Source of the DNA: Thermoplasmata archaeon | GTDB taxonomy: Archaea; Thermoplasmatota; Thermoplasmata; Halarchaeoplasmatales; Halarchaeoplasmataceae | Length of the DNA stretch: 10,283 bases | Direction: 5' to 3' | Assembly: GCA_019594305.1 (NCBI GenBank) | Contig: JAFDTZ010000079.1 | Span: forward strand, 1 to 10,283 | In this document: piece after piece, positions 6,180-10,283 of the stretch | Numbering within the stretch: the first letter of the stretch is position 1 | Layout: each line of letters begins with the position of its first letter | The notes under the pieces: generated by a model | What the model was told of the DNA's origin: nothing | The model's input: the letters and a program-made list of their open reading frames with translations, nothing else | Database searches by the model: none | Translations under genes and position numbers: made by a program

Positions 6180-7337
6180 TCATGTTACTATCTCCTCAAT
6201 CCTGTCCATTTCTATACCACGTCTTACTTCCAAAGCGAGTCTTCTACCGGTAGACATACGTTTGCCCCAGAGAGTGTTTCCGTAGGGGTGACCCACGTTC
6301 ATATGCACGTTTGTCCCGCCTCCCGTTCTTGGGGCGACATCGTATATGTAAAAGTTAAGGTCTTTATCCACACAAGTCTGCAGGCAGAAAGGTCCTATGA
6401 TACCGGGATCGTAATACTTTTTTGTGGCTTTCACGAACGTCTCTGCCAGTTTGAAGACTTTTTCTAACTGAGATTCCCTGAGTGTGGCACTATTATGTCC
6501 TGTGACCGTGTATTCCGGTACCATCTGTTCTTCGTTGAGAGTCATCTGCTGTGGTGCCGGGAGTCTTACATGACCGTCGAGACTTGTTTCAAATCTCCAG
6601 TCTATACCTATGAGTTCTATATTTGTTCCCTTTTCATTCAGAGGGCTGTAGAAGAAGTCGAAATTGAATACCGGACCTATGATATACTCTTCGATCCGGG
6701 CATTCTTCAAATCCTCTTTTGTAATTACGTCATGTTCTATGAGGTTTTCAGCCTTTTCTCTGTACTCATCATATGATGCGGCTGAAAAGAACCCTCTCTC
6801 AAGCCTTTTCTCTTTGTGTTTCAATTTAACAATGACCAAACGGTCTATTTCTTCGGGTTTATTAATCTTTTTCGGGAAGGGCAGTCCCGCTTTTTCAAGG
6901 AGCCAGTAATAATCTTTTTCCTCCTCCCTCTCTTCAGAACGTAGAAGATTTCTGCTACCTACCATGGGTACTACGAACTCATCCTCTATCTTATCCAGAT
7001 CAACATATGAAGTGAACGAGCGATTGGGTATGAACAATACATTCTCTTCGCGTAATTTCTTTTGGTATTTCTCTTCCAGGACCTCAGAAAATTTATCCAG
7101 GACCCAGGTCTCGTCAACCACTCCGCGGATTCTTTTACCTTTATTATCGAAGATACTTTTAAAGTAGATATCGTAAGTTTTCTCTCTACCTTTTTGACAG
7201 ACTGCTAGGGTAGGAAAACCTTCGTCTACTGCTCCGTCGCATACATCCAATGCAGAATGTGAGGCAACTACACCGATCTTGACATTATCCATGTCATAAT
7301 CTTTTACCCTTGCTTTTACCGTTTCCAAATCTAACAT
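6180..7337 (-). CDS. purP: PurP, formate-dependent FAICAR synthetase (purine biosynthesis)
   Basis: PurP is the archaeal ATP- and formate-dependent ligase that converts AICAR to FAICAR, the penultimate step to IMP. It replaces the folate-dependent PurH transformylase. The 385 residues show the family pattern. An N-terminal preATP-grasp domain has SHSAL at 26-30 and EGFPTLAVCQKGR at 40-51. FIPNRSF follows at 102-108. The ATP-grasp region has LVIVK (167-171), ERGFFSA (180-186), IEEYIIGPVFNFDFFYSP (215-232), GIDWRFETSLDGHVRLPAPQ (244-263), PEYTVTGH (274-281), RESQLEKVF (287-295), GIIGPFCLQ (312-320) and GGGTNVHM (339-346). No frameshift or missing segment is visible. The start has GAAGTGAT 5 bases upstream. 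It is the first gene of the leftward unit with the TPR gene. Some archaea carry PurP paralogues, so this could be one, but the motifs are intact. Confidence 0.94.
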   Translation of the reverse strand: MLDLETVKARVKDYDMDNVKIGVVASHSALDVCDGAVDEGFPTLAVCQKGREKTYDIYFKSIFDNKGKRIRGVVDETWVLDKFSEVLEEKYQKKLREENVLFIPNRSFTSYVDLDKIEDEFVVPMVGSRNLLRSEEREEEKDYYWLLEKAGLPFPKKINKPEEIDRLVIVKLKHKEKRLERGFFSAASYDEYREKAENLIEHDVITKEDLKNARIEEYIIGPVFNFDFFYSPLNEKGTNIELIGIDWRFETSLDGHVRLPAPQQMTLNEEQMVPEYTVTGHNSATLRESQLEKVFKLAETFVKATKKYYDPGIIGPFCLQTCVDKDLNFYIYDVAPRTGGGTNVHMNVGHPYGNTLWGKRMSTGRRLALEVRRGIEMDRIEEIVT

Positions 7338-7342
7338 CGTTT

Positions 7343-7350
7343 ATCACTTC
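7343..7350 (-). promoter_or_regulatory. Shine-Dalgarno-like site of purP
   Basis: GAAGTGAT contains GTGAT, which can pair with the archaeal 16S 3' end, and lies 5 bases before the ATG. Confidence 0.5.
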
Positions 7351-7370
7351 AATAGTAGATAGTAGGATAT

Positions 7371-7378
7371 GTATATAT
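7371..7378 (-). promoter_or_regulatory. Probable TATA box of purP
   Basis: Read leftward this is ATATATAC, centred about 37 bases before the purP ATG. A start of transcription about 26 bases downstream would leave a short leader of about 11 bases containing the ribosome site. Confidence 0.5.
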
Positions 7379-7402
7379 CATTTTTGACGGAAAGATGGGA
7401 AA

Positions 7403-7410
7403 CTTATATT
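7403..7410 (+). promoter_or_regulatory. Probable TATA box of the synthase-hydratase operon
   Basis: CTTATATT is centred about 33 bases before ATG 7440. A second AT-rich run, CTATATCTTATAT, follows at 7412-7424 and could serve instead. A GGTG at 7431-7434, 5 bases before the ATG, could act as a weak ribosome site in a very short leader. Confidence 0.45.
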
Positions 7411-7439
7411 ACTATATCTTATATCCTCATGGTGTTTTA

Positions 7440-8681
7440 ATGGAAAATCTAGTTGCCGATAACAACACAACATACCTATCCGGAAAACATCTACCAAAAA
7501 GGGTGTACATATGGGATGAAACGCTTAGAGGTGGAGAGCAAAGTCCGGGTGTGATCTTCGATATACAGGACAAGATCGACATATCCACATTTATGGACGA
7601 CATAGGGGTTGCGGTCATCGATGCCGGCTTTCCCATGATGTCCAAGGGCGAACGTGAAGCGATAAAGATCCTCTTGGATATGGGGTTGAAGGCGGAAATC
7701 GGAGTGACGGTTAGAAGTCTCAAAGATGACATAGATACCGCAATAAAATTGGGTGCCAATGATATTTACATGTTCTCAACTACAAGCAAATTCCACCTTC
7801 ATTACAAACACGGCATGACAGAGGACGAATGCATTGAATCCGTTTTTGCAGCATCTGAATATGCCCATGAAAGGGGTGTGAATTTCGACTTCATAAGCGA
7901 GGATACAACGCGCTCGGATGTTGATTTCGTTATCAAGCTTTTAAAAGGTATCAAGGAAAGGGGAGCTAGGAGGCTGATAATATGCGATACTGTCAGTTCC
8001 ATAACTCCCGAGGCTATGTACAGGTTCACTAACCATTTGATCCGGCACGTCGGTAAAGGGCCCTGGGGTGTCCACTGCCACAATGATTTTGGCCTTGCGG
8101 TTGCAAATACGATATCCGCAGTACAGGCCGGTGTGGAATACCCCACACTCACCGTTAATTCATTGGGGGATAGTTCCGGTAATCCGGCTATGGAGGAGGT
8201 GATTATGGCTGTTGAAAAATTACTCCGTGTTCCCTCGGGGATCGATACTTCCAAACTCTACGGTCTCTGTAAGCTTGTGGAAGAACGTTCAGGTGTCTAC
8301 ATCTCACCTCAAAAACCCATATGCGGATTCAACGCATACAGGCACGAGAGTGAGGTACACGTTTCAGGCGTACTCGCACATACCGGTTCATACGAACCTA
8401 TTCTTCCCGAAGAGGTGGGGCGAGAACGTGAATTCGTGCTAGGTAAACATTCCGGTCCCAGCAACGTGAATAATTTGTTGGTTACCAAAGATATTGACCT
8501 AACGGATGAACAGATATCCGTAGTACTTGATACCATAGAAGAAGAGATAAAACAAAAGCGAGATGAAAAGATATCAAAATTCCTGCTTCAAAGGGACCGA
8601 TACGAGAAAACCGTACTCGGTCTGCCTGAAGAACGGTTTTGGGAGATCGTAGAGGAGGTCAAAGATGGGCACCTTCGCTGA
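7440..8681 (+). CDS. Isopropylmalate/homocitrate synthase-family enzyme with an altered metal-site motif
   Basis: This is a DRE-TIM-barrel condensing enzyme (413 aa) of the LeuA/HCS/AksA/re-citrate synthase family, which joins acetyl-CoA to a 2-oxoacid. Evidence includes DETLRGGEQSPGV at residues 26-38, the second family signature GVHCHNDFGLAVANT (210-224, metal His212 and His214) and NSLGDSSGN (240-248) where relatives have a G-E-R-x-G-N loop. The C-terminal subdomain has HESEVHVSGVL (302-312) and VLGKHSG (333-339). The leucine-feedback domain of bacterial LeuA is absent, as in homocitrate synthases. Oddity: the family has Asp or Glu after the catalytic Arg (LR-[DE]-G-x-Q), a metal ligand in solved structures. 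Here it is Gly31, codon GGT. The acceptor is undetermined, so pyruvate, 2-oxoisovalerate, 2-oxoglutarate and oxaloacetate all remain open. Start: ATG 7440 fits the promoter spacing better than ATG 7395. It overlaps the next gene by 17 bases. Confidence 0.85.
   Translation: MENLVADNNTTYLSGKHLPKRVYIWDETLRGGEQSPGVIFDIQDKIDISTFMDDIGVAVIDAGFPMMSKGEREAIKILLDMGLKAEIGVTVRSLKDDIDTAIKLGANDIYMFSTTSKFHLHYKHGMTEDECIESVFAASEYAHERGVNFDFISEDTTRSDVDFVIKLLKGIKERGARRLIICDTVSSITPEAMYRFTNHLIRHVGKGPWGVHCHNDFGLAVANTISAVQAGVEYPTLTVNSLGDSSGNPAMEEVIMAVEKLLRVPSGIDTSKLYGLCKLVEERSGVYISPQKPICGFNAYRHESEVHVSGVLAHTGSYEPILPEEVGREREFVLGKHSGPSNVNNLLVTKDIDLTDEQISVVLDTIEEEIKQKRDEKISKFLLQRDRYEKTVLGLPEERFWEIVEEVKDGHLR
8654..8659 (+). 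promoter_or_regulatory. Shine-Dalgarno site of the large hydratase subunit
   Basis: GGAGGT, within the longer GAGGAGGT, ends 5 bases before ATG 8665 and lies inside the end of the synthase gene. It fixes the start and indicates coupled translation. Confidence 0.8.
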
Positions 8682-9849
8682 ACGCATATTCGGTGCTAAA
8701 ACAGGGGAATTCGTACACTGTGAAGCCCAGCGTGTAATGATACACGACGGGAACATGCCCTTGGTTTTCGACAGGTTGGAAAAGTCAGAACTTTACGATA
8801 AAAACCGAATCACTGCCGTCGCCGACCATTTTTGCCCCCCGAGTACATTAGAACGTGCAAGATATGTGAAAAGACTACGTGAATTTGTAAGAACAAAAGG
8901 TATATCGGATTACGTAGAGTTCAAAGGAATCTGTCACCAGATAATGGTGGAAGGTAGAGTAAGACCGGGTGAATTGGTGGTGGGTATGGACAGTCACTCC
9001 ACCACCTATGGCGCCCTTGGTGCATATGGTGTCGGACTCGGCTCCTCCGATACGGCAGATGTGCTTGAAACGGGTAGTACTTGGTTTAAGGTTCCTGAAA
9101 CTATAAAGGTAAACATAAGAAAAGACGCTACCGGTACCGATCTCGCTCTAGAGCTGCTTCGCCAGGTAAAATATACCTGTAATTATCTATCCCTGGAATT
9201 TACAGACCATGTGGGTACTAATATAGAGACCAGATTTACCATATGCAACATGGCGGCAGAGACCGGGGCTAAAGCTGCAGTATTTCCTACCGATAAAGTG
9301 ACGAATGAATATCTTTCCATGTATGATATTTACGAAAAAAATGAATTCACTACGGATGATTCACACTGCCGACGAGTGGTTGAGCTGGAACCTAATGAGC
9401 CACTCTTGGCTGTACCACACAAGCCATACAAGGTAAATAAAGCAAAGGACTTAGAGGGCACTAAGATAGACCAGGTCGTATTGGGTTCCTGTGCCAACGG
9501 ACGTTATGGTGATTTAAAAAAAGCGGCCGATGTTATTTCAAACAACAAGATACACCCTGAAGTCAGAATGCTTGTTATACCTTCATCCCAGAGGATACTC
9601 GAAGAGGCAGTTAAAGAAGGGGTCATCGGTAAAATGCTTTCCGCAGGTGCGGTTCTGTTGAACCCGGGATGCGGACCATGTGCCGGTATAGACAAAGGTC
9701 TGATCGCTGAAGGAGAAGTCTGCCTATCCACTTTTAACCGCAATTACAGAGGGCGTATGGGTGCCGGTGATGTTTATATCGCAAATGCCGAGATATGCGC
9801 TTTATCTGCAGTTAAAGGTGTTCTAACGGTGCCTGAGGTGATGGAATGA
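8665..9849 (+). CDS. LeuC/homoaconitase-family hydro-lyase, large (Fe-S) subunit
   Basis: This is the catalytic large subunit (394 aa) of the two-subunit isopropylmalate isomerase/homoaconitase type. It should move a hydroxyl between neighbouring carbons through dehydration and rehydration on a [4Fe-4S] cluster. Cluster cysteines are Cys276 in GSCANGR and Cys336/Cys339 in NPGCGPCAG. By family comparison, the Asp-His pair is Asp54-His55 (VADHF) and the second acid region is DSHSTTYGALGAYG (109-122). GICHQ (88-92), WFKVPETIKV (140-149) and FNRNYRGRMG (357-366) also match. Unusual residues are DSHS for DSHT, GSCAN for GSCTN and STFNRN for the common STTNRN. Length and motifs match the archaeal LeuC/HacA/AksD group, not bacterial LeuC of about 470 aa. 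These enzymes are widely misannotated, so I give no substrate. It shares an ATGA overlap with the small-subunit gene. Confidence 0.9.
   Translation: MGTFAERIFGAKTGEFVHCEAQRVMIHDGNMPLVFDRLEKSELYDKNRITAVADHFCPPSTLERARYVKRLREFVRTKGISDYVEFKGICHQIMVEGRVRPGELVVGMDSHSTTYGALGAYGVGLGSSDTADVLETGSTWFKVPETIKVNIRKDATGTDLALELLRQVKYTCNYLSLEFTDHVGTNIETRFTICNMAAETGAKAAVFPTDKVTNEYLSMYDIYEKNEFTTDDSHCRRVVELEPNEPLLAVPHKPYKVNKAKDLEGTKIDQVVLGSCANGRYGDLKKAADVISNNKIHPEVRMLVIPSSQRILEEAVKEGVIGKMLSAGAVLLNPGCGPCAGIDKGLIAEGEVCLSTFNRNYRGRMGAGDVYIANAEICALSAVKGVLTVPEVME
9835..9840 (+). promoter_or_regulatory. Shine-Dalgarno site of the small hydratase subunit
   Basis: GAGGTG lies 5 bases before ATG 9846, within the last codons of the large subunit. 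The start overlaps the previous stop as ATGA. Confidence 0.75.
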
Positions 9850-10280
9850 AGGGAAGAGCAAGGGTTTTCGGTGACGATGTTACAACAGACGAGATACACC
9901 CCGGTCGTTACTACTCTACAGATCCTGATATACTTAAAAGGGGATTGATGGCCGGTTTAAACGAAAATTTTTATACCACCGTAAAGCCCGGAGATATATT
10001 GGTAGCCGGCAGATATTTTGGAATGGGCTCCGGTCGAGAAAGTGCAGTTAAAGCGATTAAACACATTGGTATAAGATACATAATAGCCCACAGTTTTTCT
10101 CGATACTTTTACAGGAACTGTATAAACAATGGAATATACCCTTTAGAGGTAAACAGTGCTGCTTACGAGATAAAAGAAGGTGATCTATTGAAAATAGATT
10201 TAGAGGAAGGTTCGGTCAGAAACATATCTAGTGGCAAAGTGATGGACTTCCATCCCCTGCCCGATATCAAACATCTTTGA
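9846..10280 (+). CDS. LeuD/homoaconitase-family hydro-lyase, small subunit
   Basis: This is the swivel-domain partner of the preceding large subunit (144 aa, somewhat shorter than the usual 160-170 of archaeal relatives). GDDVTTDEIHPGRY (9-22) matches the family's G-D-[ND]-[VI]-x-T-D-x-I-x-P-G-[RK]-Y start. YFGMGSGRESAV (57-68) corresponds to the usual F-G-C-G-S-S-R-E-H-A. AHSFSRYFYRNCINNGIYP (81-99) matches the A-x-S-F-A-R-I-F-x-R-N-x-x-N stretch. By alignment with aconitase, Ser62 takes the catalytic-base position and Arg64 the substrate arginine, while the second Ser is Gly63. The specificity loop after PGRY reads YYST (22-25), unlike YLRT reported for the M. jannaschii homoaconitase subunit and YLVY of its IPM isomerase subunit. 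It is the last gene seen in the operon. Only 3 bases remain after the stop. Confidence 0.88.
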   Translation: MKGRARVFGDDVTTDEIHPGRYYSTDPDILKRGLMAGLNENFYTTVKPGDILVAGRYFGMGSGRESAVKAIKHIGIRYIIAHSFSRYFYRNCINNGIYPLEVNSAAYEIKEGDLLKIDLEEGSVRNISSGKVMDFHPLPDIKHL

Positions 10281-10283
10281 AGT

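Larger units (their letters stand above)
7338..7439. promoter_or_regulatory. Divergent intergenic promoter region
   Basis: These 102 very AT-rich bases separate the outward-facing purP and the synthase operon. They hold back-to-back TATA-like sequences for both directions and no credible gene. An ATG at 7395 in frame with the synthase falls inside the promoter-like part. I see no clear palindromic operator. Confidence 0.6.

Noticed and set aside
7395..7397. ATG start giving a 15-residue longer synthase
   Set aside because: The extra codons lie within the TATA-like promoter region and encode a Tyr-rich stretch unlike the family. ATG 7440 fits the promoter spacing.
7338..7439. Riboswitch or operator upstream of purP or the synthase
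   Set aside because: The leaders predicted from the TATA boxes are only about 7-11 bases long and no convincing palindrome is seen.
7802..8254. 150-codon open frame on the minus strand
   Set aside because: It lies wholly inside the well-supported synthase gene, has a Ser/Pro/Thr-rich composition typical of antisense translation and matches no family I know.

Overview
The window looks like archaeal chromosomal DNA. It encodes a RIO1-type atypical protein kinase beside a two-KH Dim2/Pno1-like ribosome-maturation protein, and PurP, the archaeal enzyme for the formylation step of purine synthesis. AT-rich TATA-like boxes lie about 30 bases before starts, and internal genes carry GGAGG or GAGGTG ribosome sites. 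A euryarchaeal or Thermoplasmatota-like host is my best guess. I cannot fix the lineage from the sequence alone. There is no sign of a mobile element, CRISPR array, tRNA or rRNA.

Layout, left to right. (1) 1-579 (+) is the C-terminal end of a large surface protein: an InlB-B-like repeat, an Ig-like domain, one membrane helix and a short acidic cytoplasmic tail. (2) 661-1960 (+) holds two overlapping genes, rio1 and a dim2-like KH gene, both tied to final 30S subunit maturation. The first gene appears to be leaderless. (3) 7337 down to 1963 (-) is a two-gene unit, purP followed 32 bases later by a giant 1394-residue TPR protein. The TPR protein has about 30 repeats, an unrecognised helical region and a C-terminal Cys/His cluster that resembles a cross-brace zinc finger. 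It ends 2 bases from the dim2-like gene. (4) 7338-7439 is a divergent promoter region. (5) 7440-10280 (+) is a tightly overlapping three-gene operon: a synthase of the 2-isopropylmalate/homocitrate synthase family and the large and small subunits of an IPM isomerase/homoaconitase-type hydro-lyase. The window ends 3 bases after the last stop, so a following gene, such as the expected beta-decarboxylating dehydrogenase, would lie outside.

The operon in (5) would carry out the condensation and isomerisation steps of a 2-oxoacid chain-elongation pathway (leucine, homocitrate/lysine, coenzyme B precursor or similar). The substrate is unclear because several family-defining positions differ. The synthase has Gly where the family has a metal-binding Asp/Glu. 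The small subunit has GSGRES in place of the usual GSSREH and an atypical YYST specificity loop. These departures and the TPR/zinc protein are the most interesting things in the window. The remaining genes look like ordinary archaeal housekeeping.
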